Numbered from the stretch's first letter, positions 1 through 13,600 are shown. The stretch: 31,494 bases of DNA from Seison nebaliae (GCA_023231475.1 JALJEE010001361.1:1-31494); one strand, 5' to 3'. Notes: a model not told the origin generated them from the sequence alone. Made by a program: numbers and translations.

Positions 1-559
1 ATTCTTTCGTCTTTCATTTTGTCACATTCTTGTATTATATTAGGAAAATTCATTTTCCCGATTTCGTCTTCTTTCCTTAATGTTTCCATTAATTCTTTCA
101 CATTTCTTGGAATGTTTCTCAGCAAAACTTTCTTTGCTTCCAGCTTTATTACTCCTTCATAACTTTATCGATTGTTAAACTTTCTCGATGTTTTTCCGAA
201 TACGCTGATAAAGCCCGTTTCGCTATTTGTTCTGCCCGAATTGCGAATTCTAAGAGAGTTTTCGTGGGTTGTTGGTTCAGTTTGCTGAAAGCCCGGATCT
301 CCTCTGAAGGGGAACGTTTTATTGTACTAATTTCCTCTATATTAACGCATATCTCTTAATAATCGAACATATCATGTTGCTCCCCATATTTCGACATATC
401 ATTATCCTTATCTTCGACAGCCACCTTCGATATTTTACAATAGATATCAAATTTTCTTTTCCAATCCCGGAAGGATATCTGTCCATCGTACCGTTCCAAT
501 CCTGATTGTTTCTGCATGCCGTGGTCGCCAATGTAGTGTTTTGAAGAAAATAATAGATA
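1..559 (-). pseudogene. Decayed LTR-retrotransposon gag fragment
   Basis: Read leftward, one frame runs from about 559 and carries a Gag-like capsid signature: YDGQISFRDWKRKFDIYC (about 490-435), then QQPTKTLLEFAIRAEQIAKR (about 260-200). Both resemble the W-x-x-F and E-F-x-x-R motifs of Ty3/gypsy- or BEL-type Gag. The frame is broken by an in-frame TAA at 356-358. It ends at TAA TAA (149-151 and beyond), while the similarity continues in a shifted frame (RNIPRNVKELMETLRKE) to the left window edge. It is therefore a partial, inactivated copy. No LTR, primer-binding site or pol is visible, and the rest would lie left of the window. The broken state is read directly; the superfamily is inference. 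Confidence 0.6.
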
Positions 560-1186
560 ATTAATTATAAAGTTTATTCGATAAAAAAAGGAATCGTCCC
601 AATTAAGAAAGGATGAATCCCTTTTATAGTCTTCTTTTCTGTGAAAAACTAGATTATCTCTGTAAAAGATTCTTTGTTTTTGTCGGATTTAACATTCCTT
701 TTCTCCTCTTTTACATATGTCATGATCATTTAGATCATCTAAATTCAAGAATATGATCATTTACTCATTCGTCAAATCTGGATATATAGATAATTCAATT
801 AATTTCGAAAATATGGTCGAGGCTTTGTTCAAATGTTTGGATAGCAAGAACTGCAATTTTTGGGACAAATATGCATTTATTAAAAGTTCATGGTACCGGA
901 ATCCAATATGGTTCAATCATTTTTTTCATATATTTCACAATCATCTGGAAAATCGTAATTAATAATTCAATCGGGCATCGAAATCGTGACCTTTGAAAAT
1001 ATCAGGAACCAAACGAAATATTTCTTATCAGAAACTGATAAAGTAGTGTAAACCAATATTGAAAAGTCGATATTATGTGTACGATATTTGGAGATTTCTC
1101 CAAATGTGTTTTTCCAAGAAAAACGAAAGCAAAATGTAAAAGTTTTATTTGTTTTCCGTTTTAAATAATTATGTACTTCATTTAAA
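560..1186. other. Intergenic stretch, no supported gene
   Basis: AT-rich DNA between the gag relic and the membrane-protein gene. A 69-codon open frame at 753-962 (+) has no recognisable motif. The segment could include the 5' leader of the retroelement, but no LTR boundary or repeat pair was seen. It should also hold the promoter of the gene starting at 1187. Confidence 0.4.
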
Positions 1187-4025
1187 ATGTTTCATTTAAT
1201 TTTTTTTCTTATCCTTTCTCCTTTTACGTCCCCGGTTCAAATTTTCATCACGAATAATAATATTAATAGTCATCTTTTAACCGTAAAATTAAACGAAACG
1301 AATGATCTTGCTTCTTTATCGAGATTGACGGATAACGTTCGCTTAAAACTCGTTAATGAAAAAAAGGAGTTGAACAACAATTTGATTCACGATATTATCA
1401 AATATTTACCAACATTCACTTTACGGTACTTTTCGTTGGAGAATGTAATTTCATCTTTTCATAACTTCAACAAAGTCTGCTGGTTATATTTTACACGATT
1501 GGACTATTTGTCTGTCAATATCCCAATATGTAAAGGAGAACAAATTTTAAATTTAACCAATCTTCCATATATTCAAACATTAGATTTAACTTGTAAGAAA
1601 CAAGAAAACTTTTCGCTAGTTGTATCGAACCGAAATGAAGATGTTGGGAAGAAGTTGAACAATCTAAACTTTTACGATATCAAATCAATAGATTTCTCTG
1701 CTGAACTACTTCAAAAAATAAATAAACTTTCCCTCAACTTCCAAAAGGAGATTGAAAATCTCGAAATATACTTTCAAAAAATCGGGAAGAAAGAAAATGA
1801 TACATCAAACAATACATCAAGATATAATTGTTTCAAGAAGTCAGGTGTGAATAATATCGATAGTGTACGATTTGATTGTGATAAAACGAAGGTCATATTC
1901 GAACATGTCCAGAATATCTCGGAAGATTATATAATTTCCGTTCGAACGACCGTTATTCCAACTATAACAAAAATTCGTAATTTACCCCAAGATGGAAGTA
2001 ATATAAGTATGGTTTGTTTAAAAAAACCAGAAGATCTTCTATATCATTTGCAAGTGAATTCTATGTCAGAAGGGAAGACTCTTATCAGTCGGTATAGATT
2101 CCATTGGGAAAAACAACCAGATTCATTAGAAAAACAAGAATTAATTAAAATGACATTATTGAAATCGTTCGCTGATTATACTCCAACAGATACACAAAAA
2201 CTACGAACGTTAATAAAATTTAATTTTTTGTAATATAATATTTCAATTTTGCAATTTTAGTAAAAATACCAATAAATCACATCTATCCCCGTTAATTCTA
2301 ACATTCTTAGCCAATCTCATTGTTTTCTTCCTTCTAATTCCATTATTGTGGAAATTATGGAACGTGAGAAAAGAAAGAAAGTTGTTGGGAAAACGATCTT
2401 CGAATGAAAATAATTTAGATGGAGCAAAATCGAATGGGGAACCATACGCACGAAAACAACCAGTACAAAGTCGTAGATTCCCAACAAGAAGTTCAAGCGA
2501 AACTTCGACGGAAGATAATCAACCCTTTTATGCATATCATGATCGATCACAAACAGCATTTCCTGAAATTGAAAATATTTCGACGGATGCAATGGACATC
2601 TATAATTTTATTCAAGCCAATTATATATTTGGAAATATTGAAAGTTATGCCAATTTACCTGAACGTTGGGAATTTTATTTGGCTGATGAACACATAAATT
2701 TGATAAACTCACTTGTTGGTGAAAATCCTACAGATAAGGATAAGATTGTAGAACAATTAGGTAAACATAAAAATATTGAGTATCTCAGTTCATATGAAAG
2801 AAAAAGAAAGCCAAGCACATCACAAATTGATAGTACTTCCGGCACAGATGTAAGTTTTGACGATGTTCCTCTTGACAGAAAGTCTGAAGAAGCAAATGCG
2901 TTACCTGTCGATTTTAGCGAAGGGTCGGCAAAGATACCTTCTTTTCTAGAAGCCAATGTACCAATTAATTTCGAAACTAAACCTAACAAATCAAGAACCC
3001 TAAGTAGCCACAATCGAACTGGAACTGGTAGTAAAGTTAACTCTCGTTCTCAAATGAGGAAACAAATGGAAAATAAGAGATCAGTTGGGAAGCATACTGC
3101 CAAATTAGAAACTATTCCAGAAGTGGAAAATAAAATTGAGGCAACTGATTCGTTTACTACGGTTACTCAAAAAACTCCAGAAACAATGAATAAACAAATA
3201 AGCCCATCAAGTGTATCAGATCAAAATGTTGATACCAAAAAAAATTCTGGTTCTGACATGTCAATTAAGAAGCTTCCTAAAAGTGAGAGAACATTAAGAG
3301 GAAATACATCGAATTTTGATTCTGATTTGAGATTGAAATCCAAAAATAAATTTAGTAAAAAGAGTTCACTTGTTAGATCGGGAAATATAACAAGAAATTC
3401 GACACCACTTAGTACACGAAGTCTAAATAAATTTCATAATAAAATCATATCTGATCCAAAAATTATTGGAAAGACAAAGAGTAGGAGAACGTCAGTAGCA
3501 GGTTCAACAAAGTTAGATGGAAAACAAAAATCAGAAAGTACACAGAATCAAATTGGTTCGCTAAAGAAATTAAGCAAGACGGATGGACATGAAAACAAGA
3601 AATCCTCTAAAGTGACAGGTAAAGAAGATTTGAATGAGACGAGTAGTATACAGAACACTCAATCCAGAATTAGCAAAGATACGAAAAATAATAAATTATT
3701 TGGAGTTAGTTCATCGGAATCAGAGAGCATTGAAGAGACAGACAATATTAGCGAGAATAAAACAGAGAACAATAATCTGATGAACGAAAGAAGTAAATCG
3801 AAGCCACTTAATTCTCGTTTTTATCACGGTATGAATCTCAGTCAGATACTAAAATTACAAAAGAAAATGATTTCATCGTCTACCTCGGAAGAGAGTGGAA
3901 CTACGCAAAATGATATGGATACAAAATCGAAGAACAGCAGAAGGAAATTTTCGTCCACAGGCTCTCATAAGAAGATGAAACGTAAAAGAGTTTTGAAGAA
4001 AATAAATGACTACCTAATTCGATAA
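1187..4025 (+). CDS. Unrecognised type I membrane protein, two exons
   Basis: Exons 1187-2229 and 2261-4025 join to 935 codons plus stop. The first ATG opens a hydrophobic signal peptide (MFHLIFFLILSPFTSPVQ). An ectodomain of about 340 residues follows, with six cysteines beyond the signal and several N-glycosylation sequons (NET, NLT, NFS, NDT, NIS). Exon 1 reaches TAA just past the proposed GTAATA donor. Exon 2 is open, lacks an early ATG, and begins in frame with a membrane helix (LILTFLANLIVFFLLIPLLW) and a basic stop-transfer patch (WNVRKERK). This arrangement is the main support for the splice. The cytoplasmic tail of about 560 residues is Ser/Lys/Asn-rich and ends in a basic cluster (KKMKRKRVLKK). 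The family is not recognised; the layout suggests a receptor or adhesion molecule. The 31-bp intron is unusually short, so two separate genes remain possible. Confidence 0.6.
2230..2260 (+). other. Proposed 31-bp intron
   Basis: The segment starts GTAATA and ends GCAATTTTAG. Removing it joins codon TT|T and keeps the signal-peptide ectodomain in frame with the membrane helix. It is the only proposed intron in the window with A rather than T at position +3. Confidence 0.55.
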
Positions 4026-4064
4026 TATTCTTATGTTAGAATTAATTTTTTGTCTCATTAGTCA

Positions 4065-4070
4065 AATAAA
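4065..4070 (+). other. Polyadenylation signal AATAAA
   Basis: Canonical hexamer 40 bp after the stop of the membrane-protein gene. Further AATAAA-like strings follow near 4130, so the exact cleavage site is open. Confidence 0.45.
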
Positions 4071-4460
4071 ACTGTTAATTGAAATTAATTTATATTGAAT
4101 ATTAATTTATTGTATCGAAAATTTTGTGCAATCAATAAATTTCATAAAGAGTACATGTTAATTTAATAAAAATTAATTTATTAAAATTGATAAATAAGTG
4201 TTGGGGGTCAGTCGTATTAAGCTAAATATTTGAAATATATTTTACTTTGTATATTTGAATTTCGTGAATATATAGAGAAAAAAATAAGTTTAATAAAAAT
4301 AATAACTTTTCCATTGTAAACTTAAAATATAGAAAAATTTTAATAATTAATTTGTCCTTAAAAGTCGTCCAGTGTATTCAATTCCCAACAGCTTCATTAT
4401 TGTGGAAGAAAAGACAATTGTAAAAGAAGAAAAAGTGAATAAAAGGGGAAAGAGTTATGA
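4071..4460. other. Intergenic spacer with CSK promoter region
   Basis: Very AT-rich spacer without an open frame that resembles a protein. In particular no SH3-coding exon for the downstream kinase is visible. A short upstream ATG at 4457 opens a five-codon frame that overlaps the kinase start at 4461. Confidence 0.4.
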
Positions 4461-6592
<2,132 letters not shown>

Positions 6593-6748
6593 TGAGTTTA
6601 TCTTCCGAACGAAACGATTATTTTCCTTTTTGTTAAAGAATCCTTTTTTTTTTCACATATGATTTAATTGTTCCAATTGTAGAAACATGGATTATCTGCT
6701 GATGATAAATGTTTTCTATTTGATTTCTCAACGAAAAATGTATAAAAT

Positions 6749-6754
6749 TTTATT
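6749..6754 (-). other. Polyadenylation signal of the TBC gene
   Basis: TTTATT on the plus strand reads AATAAA on the minus strand, 37 bp past the TBC1D10 stop. It lies inside the likely CSK 3' UTR. Confidence 0.4.
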
Positions 6755-6776
6755 TTTTATCAAATTATATAAAACG

Positions 6777-6782
6777 AATAAA
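6777..6782 (+). other. Polyadenylation signal of CSK
   Basis: AATAAA 185 bp after the CSK stop and 9 bp before the stop codon of the convergent TBC gene. Confidence 0.4.
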
Positions 6783-6791
6783 TTGATATTA

Positions 6792-7832
6792 TTATTGAGA
6801 TGATTGTGATTCTTTAATTTTCTTATGAAGTCTTAATAACAATTCTTCATCAATCTTACTATTAATTAGTGCACGACCAAGTGATTTATCTAATAATTTA
6901 GAGCAACATAAACTATTGAGTTGCATAACTGTTTCTTCCACCGAATGAGGTAAATATTTTTTAGAAGAGAATGATAAATCAAGTAGAATGATTGCTACTC
7001 GAAATAATATTATGATTCCATGATAGAAGAATTGATCTAAAATATATAAAGTTGTCGGCCATGGAAGTGAACGTGTGAAAAGGCAAAGAAACCATTCGGG
7101 TAAGAAATATTCGGGTAAAACACCGATCTCTTCAAAATGTTCATAAATTTTTGGATAAGTTTCTTTTAATAACTCTTCAAATATTCGACAATCCATTTTA
7201 AATTGAGACATCGTCTTACTATAATATTGATGGAGATAGATATCAGATACTCGAGCTAATAAGGAGAATGCACGTTCTTCTTCAGCGCCCATAATCAGAA
7301 AGAATGCACCAACTGCGCTATGAGCTTGGTTATATCCACATTCCGGTGAATATGCTACATATGCATGAAGAATATTTCTTAAAGAACTACAACTTCGATG
7401 TTGATTTCCGTCAATATTTTGAAATATCAAATTATTTGTAAATTGACGATAAATGTCTCGTTCGATCTGTTGAGAATCAGATTCATTAATTTTCTTCTTT
7501 AATAATTTCTTATATTTCCTATCCATCTCATATAACATACCTCCACTAAAATGATACCAGACGTCAAGACGAAGTTTATGAGGAACTCCATATGATAATA
7601 ATTGTTCGATAATTTTTGGTTGAGTTCGAATGTAATGGTTGAAGTGTCGTAGGATTTTATTCCACTTTTTCAGTTTTTTCGGTTCATTTTGAGTTAAACG
7701 AATTACCAGATTCTGAAATCGATAAGGTACATGATTACGTGTATGAATATCATTCACTTCTTGTATGGGAAAGCCGAAATCATCAAATTTTACGTTTTGT
7801 GGATGGATATGATTCTTCCGGATATTGTTCAT
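6792..7832 (-). CDS. TBC1D10: TBC-domain RabGAP, TBC1D10 (EPI64) type
   Basis: A 346-residue single-exon gene starting at ATG 7832. TBC proteins stimulate GTP hydrolysis by Rab GTPases on membranes, using an Arg and a Gln finger. Both fingers are present: Arg129 in IERDIYRQF and Gln169 in ECGYNQAHSAVGAFFL, although the usual YCQG is changed to YNQA and the Pro after RQF is Thr. The TBC1D10 subgroup is recognised from IERDxxRQF, YSPECGY, LPEWFLCLFTRSLPW and ILFRVAIILL. The TBC domain fills about residues 80-310. There is no long C-terminal extension or PDZ-binding tail, so the protein is shorter than the vertebrate members. It converges with CSK (199 bp apart) and diverges from DNAI1. The exact Rab substrate cannot be read from the sequence. 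Confidence 0.9.
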   Translation of the reverse strand: MNNIRKNHIHPQNVKFDDFGFPIQEVNDIHTRNHVPYRFQNLVIRLTQNEPKKLKKWNKILRHFNHYIRTQPKIIEQLLSYGVPHKLRLDVWYHFSGGMLYEMDRKYKKLLKKKINESDSQQIERDIYRQFTNNLIFQNIDGNQHRSCSSLRNILHAYVAYSPECGYNQAHSAVGAFFLIMGAEEERAFSLLARVSDIYLHQYYSKTMSQFKMDCRIFEELLKETYPKIYEHFEEIGVLPEYFLPEWFLCLFTRSLPWPTTLYILDQFFYHGIIILFRVAIILLDLSFSSKKYLPHSVEETVMQLNSLCCSKLLDKSLGRALINSKIDEELLLRLHKKIKESQSSQ

Positions 7833-8283
7833 GTCATTCTATGAATGGTTGTCATAGAAACGATGAAACGAATAAATAAAATTGGAAAACTTCGATTTCG
7901 AATTAAATGAAATTTAACAAACAAATTAAAAGAAAAAAAATGATTGAATTCTATTTCTTTTCGGTTCTTTAATTTTCTTTCCAATTTTTTAAAGAAACAA
8001 ATTTGAATTTAATTCAATTCTCTTTTAAAACTTTCCAAAAAATAGTGATTCGAGTTTAAAAAAGAAAAGAATTCGACGAAAATTAACTGAATATTAACAA
8101 AATAAACAAAGAAATGCTTAAGTTGAAGATATTGTATAAATTAAATACTATAAAGTATAAAAAATAATGAAAAATCAATCTTCAACTAGTTGCTATGGCA
8201 ACAATTATTTAAAACAATTCCTAACAAATTGCTTGTTTTCAATATATATTTCTTTTCTAACTACATAGTTCAACTTAAGAAAA
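7833..8283. promoter_or_regulatory. Shared divergent promoter region, TBC1D10 and DNAI1
   Basis: The 451 bp between the two divergent start codons contain no open frame of note and must hold both promoters. The only clear element seen is the X-box at 8189-8202. Whether the TBC gene is also ciliary in expression is unknown. Confidence 0.5.
8189..8202 (+). promoter_or_regulatory. X-box, RFX transcription-factor site
   Basis: GTTGCTATGGCAAC is an imperfect 14-bp palindrome that matches the RFX X-box consensus GTNRYY-AT-RRNAAC in both half-sites. It ends 81 bp before the DNAI1 start codon, within the 50-200 bp range known for ciliary genes. RFX factors are the conserved activators of ciliogenesis genes in animals, so regulation of this axonemal dynein gene by RFX is a direct inference. 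Confidence 0.85.
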
Positions 8284-10543
8284 ATGCCGTCTAAATTAAG
8301 AAAGGTTCATTTTCTAATTATATTGAGCACATTTACACACCTAAAATACTTTCGAACTTAGCCTGCCAAAGACCGTAAACCCCGACCATCAAAAGATGAT
8401 GAGAATTTGGCTCTTAACGACGATGACGGTGAACCATCAGTTACTCAAGTTCAGATATTTATCTTAAATCTGATTAACCATTTGAAAAGGGAGTCAATGT
8501 TGCCAATAAACCAAGTGATCAATTAAAATTAACAGAAGAAGAATTGAAAGAAGAAATAACGAAAATTCTTTCCACCGCCAATCCAAATGCAGCAGATAAT
8601 ATTATTCGATTTAACTACAAAGTTCTAATAGAACATAATTTTTATAAGATTTTAATAAAATAATTTACCATTTGAAGGAAATGACTTATAAACCCATACC
8701 AACAGTCGATCAATTGGCCATTCATTATTCAGTTGATGGTAATTTGATTGATAAAGATTCGGAAGAAGGACAAAAGCAATTAGCCACAATTAAAGCGACT
8801 GAAGTCGTCGCTGAGAAAGAGGAAGGAGGTGAAACAACGGATAAGAGTGATGCAAATAAGAAACTGACAAATCAGTTCAATTTCAGTGAAAGAGCATCGC
8901 AAACTTATAATAATCCAAATCGAGATCGAGGAACAATGACAGAACCTCCACCACGAGCAGACTATTCGGGTAATGCTACACAATGGGAAATTTATGATTC
9001 TTATATTGAGAATAATGAGCAGAAATCGAAAGTAAAAGAGAAGATTGGTAGGAGAAATGCAGGAGATGATAAAAAACGAAAGAATTTAAATACAGAAAAT
9101 ACGGAAAGTTCAAACGATGATGTTCATCAATGGATGCAATCATTAAAAATTCTTGAAAGAATGATCAATCAGAATACTTATGATGAATTGGCACAAGATT
9201 TCAAATATTGGGAAGATACATCAGATGAATTAAAAGATCAACAAGGCTCTCTTCTTCCGTTATGGCGATTCTCATACGATAAAGTAAAGAAGATGTGTGT
9301 CACTGAATTATGCTGGAATTTTTATCATACTGACATGTTCGCCGTTGGTCTAGGATCATGTTAAGGATTTTATTTCAAATTTTTTTTCAATTTTGTTTCT
9401 TCAGATAATTTCCTGAAACAACGAGAAGGATTATTGTTAATTTATACACTAAAAAATCCGACGTTTCCCGAATTCGTATTTCCGTGCGATTCGGGTGTTA
9501 TGTGTTTTGACTTCCATTCGACACATGCTAATTTACTTTGTGCTGGATTCTATGACGGAACTGTCGCCATGTACAATTTAGCGAAAGATCGATCGAAATA
9601 TATTTTCAGATCATCTGCCAAAGATGGTAAACATACTGATCCGGTATGGCAAATAAAATGGCAGACAGATGATTTGGATAATACGATGTCATTCTACTCA
9701 ATATCATCAGATGGTCGTGTGGTTTGTTGGAAGATAACGAAGAGTGGGTTGGAATATTTAGATATGATACGATTAAATATGCAAGTTGAAGTTGAAGGAT
9801 TGATGACATCATCATTAAACGAGACAGGAGCTGGAATCTCATTTTCTTTCCACAAATCTATCGATTGGCTGTATTTAGTAGGAACGGAGGAAGGTATTTT
9901 GCACAAATGTTCCAAATCGTACAATCATGAATATCTCGATTCATTTCAAGCTCATCATATGTTAATTTATAATATTGAATGGAATACTTTCCATCCCGAT
10001 ATCTACATTACATGTTCAGCTGATTGGACCGTAAAAATTTGGGATCAAAATAATAAGTTTATTCACATTTCTCATAAATTTAGTTTGAATAACATTTTTT
10101 TAGAGTTCCTTTATTCACTTATGATTTGGGCTCATCTGTCGGAGATGTTGCTTGGGCACCATATTCCAGTACAGTCTTCGCTGCTGTAACAACAGAAGGT
10201 AAAGTTTTTATTTATGACCTAAATGTGAATAAATATGAGCCGCTATGCGAGCAAATTGTTACGACGAAGAAAAAGGCCAAATTGACACATGTGAAATTTA
10301 ACCGTTTCGATCCAATTATCATCGTCGGAGACGATCGGTTTGATATTTAATTTCCTTTCTAATAATTGTTTCTTCTTCTCCCTGTTTAGTGGTGAAGTTT
10401 CAACTTTTAAATTATCACCAAATCTCCATAAAATGCCTAAAGTGAAGAAAGGTCAGGACCAATTACTGGGACCTGAATATGAAACTGGAAAATTGGATAA
10501 ATTACTTGCTGCAGTGCGAGATGTGAAAATAACAGAAAACTAA
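8284..10543 (+). CDS. DNAI1: Axonemal outer-arm dynein intermediate chain 1
   Basis: Exons 8284-8304, 8362-8448, 8490-8621, 8678-9359, 9405-10056, 10104-10337 and 10390-10543 give 653 residues (about 700 in human). The protein is a WD-repeat subunit that anchors the outer dynein arm to the axoneme of motile cilia. Family blocks occur in order: [76 protein letters not shown] and SLLPLWRF. The propeller follows with [63 protein letters not shown] and IIIVGDD, then [11 protein letters not shown] and [14 protein letters not shown] at the C terminus. All six introns (57, 41, 56, 45, 47 and 52 bp) start GTT and end AG, and every join restores a family block. An X-box lies upstream. The orthology is close to certain. 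Confidence 0.97.
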
Positions 10544-10599
10544 TAGTTTCTCCTTCAGCTCTGCCGACCGGGAAGAGAAAAGGAAAGGATGTGAGATTA

Positions 10600-10605
10600 A
10601 ATAAA
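10600..10605 (+). other. Polyadenylation signal of DNAI1
   Basis: AATAAA 57 bp after the DNAI1 stop codon. Confidence 0.5.
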
Positions 10606-13600
10606 ACTTTCTTTTATCATTCTTCGTTGTTATGTCATATGAAAAGAAATGTTGAAGAGAATTTGTTTAGTTGAGTTGACACTCCTTAATAATTTCGTTG
10701 AAAAGAAAACGTAGGAAAGGTTACACAACTCGACATAATTGAAATGGAAAAACTCACTTTTTTTTGTTTGAGAAATTTTTCATCAAAACATAAATTGTTT
10801 TTGGATAGAACCATCTAACCGAAAACTTTTCGTATGTATTAAAACATAAGACAAAAGTGAATACTATTTTTTTACTGATGTCTAATACTACTAATACTTT
10901 TCTGTTACACTTTCTTTTGTGTAAACTTCGAAGAGAAATTTCGCTATAAAACTTTTTATATTTTATCATTCAAATTTCATAGATAAATTGGATGTTTAGA
11001 TAATAAATATGACATCATCTCATGAGAAACAATTGAAACGAAATGTTCTTGAATCATTCATCGTAAATGATTGTCTTTATGTTTCCTTCCAATTCTGTCC
11101 TTCATTCGACGAGAAGGAAGGAAATACAAAGAAATACAAATATGTTTTTTTCTATGAAATTCAGCAAAACTTTTAGTTTTTTTTATAATTTCCATCATAA
11201 ACAGTTTTGATGTTAGTAAGTCAATTAAAAAATTTTTCCTGTATTGAATTTCTCAAACATTCTTTTCTTCTTAATTTCAAACATTTATACAACTTTAATC
11301 TTTTACACGACCAAACAGATCTTAAAATATAACGTGTAAAGTGGTCTTATATGTTTTTTAATGAGCTTCTTTCTCGATCAACCAAATTACAAACGTAAGT
11401 CTTCCTTCGTAGATGGTGGAAGACCATCATTTCTTTCAGATATTATATATCTCGGAAGTTTCATCACTTTCATTATTAATGTTCCAAATAAATGGAAACT
11501 TCTTTCATATAGATAGTTAGGTCTTAAACTCTTCGTTATTGTTCGGAATGAATCCTTATCATGTAAAATAACATTCTTTTCAACTACTGGAATGTGTTTT
11601 GGTATCTATTTTTTTTTCCGATAGATATGATAAATCGATTTACAGAATATTTATATTGGAAGTTCATCTGATTGAAAGTGCTGGAATCGATTCATCATAA
11701 AACAACTAAATACATCAAAATGGAAACTAAACCATCATCACAATATGATGATGTGCGCAAATTACACATGAACTTTAGACGATCGATTTAAATGAAGTAC
11801 AAACGAATAAGTAGGGTTGGTTATGTTACGAAGAAGAATGAACATGTAACTAACTTAATCGTTCACAAAACTTATGTTCACAAAATGAAAGTAATGATTT
11901 GTTATTATTCTTATTATGTTCTCTTGTATGATATAGAAAGATCGAGTGCAGGTCAATTAATAAATTGAAAATAACTAATGTAAGAATAGAACAGTAAAAT
12001 GCATCCGATCCTCATTCTGATCCATATATCTATATTTTAATCTCCTTTTACATCTACATAAAATACTATTATATTATTGATGGATCATTCAGACATAAAT
12101 TGATTAAGTGGTACGGATATATATTTCTATTATCTCTTTTTTGAAGCTGTAAGCGTGATTCCTGAATCCCAAATGGTAACGTTCGATTATTCTACACATT
12201 TTGACCGCACCAAATACAGACTCGATATGAGTCACATAAGAGCCAATTACGAACCATGTTAGTAAACAATTTAAGTAGTCACTTATGCACAACACATTTA
12301 TGACATTTTTGTCTTTTGACATTAAAATTGCACTTAAATTTTTGGATTATTATTGACCAAACGTCCGTCTATCAAATATACCAGTCTACCAACTGTTTCA
12401 TATTATGTCCAGATCCCGAAACTATAATGATTTGATAATATGATAAATTTTCCCATTTTTTCTAATTTAAAATCGAAATATTTCTGCTTTTATTGCCATT
12501 GGGGAACAAGTGGACTTAATTATTCTGATTATGAGAATGTTGTAGATAATTATTTCATAGTTCTTCCGCAATTTGCTTCGGCGATTACGAGGCGATTTTC
12601 CGTTCCTCATAATTTTCATTCAATTTAATTAAAACAGTTGGAATGGTATATGTTATAACCGGACCTAATTAAAATATTTCGTTATTTATATTATCTCAGA
12701 TTTATTTTCCGTTAATTTGCTTTTTTTTTATGATTTCCCCGAAGTCTAAATTAAGGTCTAAATAGAATTGCCTAAAATGGAGAATTATGGACCAGAAGGA
12801 AAGATTAAGAGAAATGAGAGGAAGATTATGATGGAAAATTAGAGTAATATAAACAATTTCCTTATTAGACACGTAGATATAGAAGAACAATAATCGGCAG
12901 CAGATAAAATTGTATGGTATGCTATTGTGAAAGTCACGAAATTTCGTTTCGGATAATTAATAAGTAAATCTTCTTAATATAATCGAAAATCGTTACTCGG
13001 ATTTTGGAGGAGAATTAAGAGTATTAATTCTTTGGATGAAATAAGAAAATTTCATAAGATGATTTCCGAAACTTTTCCAAATTCAGAATTTGGTTAAAAT
13101 TTTATTAAAGTTTCTACCAGTTATTATTATTAACTATCAATTCGCCAAATTAGAATTATATATGTAACATCTCTCTCTAGTTGAACGACGGAGTTGGTTG
13201 TTAGTAATTTGAATAAATTAAAAAAAAATTCCTCTATTGTGAATGTTTACGTAATGATTTTATTAAAATATAATATGATGTTGATGACGAATAGTAATAA
13301 GTGATTTTCTATTGAGAATTCTAATTAATTGCATATGAGAAAGGTTGGAGGGAGGGGATGGCTTGTTTATGAATGACTAATTATTATTTTTGTTAAATTG
13401 ATGAGCGTAACAAGAATCAATTATCAGATCGATTAAGGAGCAGTGATTAATAAAATAATATTGTTCATCGTCAGTGATGGGGGGGAGGGATGATGAAATA
13501 TTTTTGAACAATGCATCAAACATTCCCATTAGTTGCTTCCACTAAATAGATTATTTTCAATTGATAACAGATAATGTTGTTAAGAAAGTTATTATGGAAA

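Noticed and set aside
753-962. 69-codon plus-strand frame upstream of the membrane-protein gene
   Set aside because: No recognisable domain, flanked by AT-rich DNA, length expected by chance.
12104-12628. Two short frames in the gene desert (minus 12322-12104, plus 12440-12628)
   Set aside because: Short, no family motif in any frame on either strand, no splice partners; transposase and zinc-finger resemblance was considered and not found.
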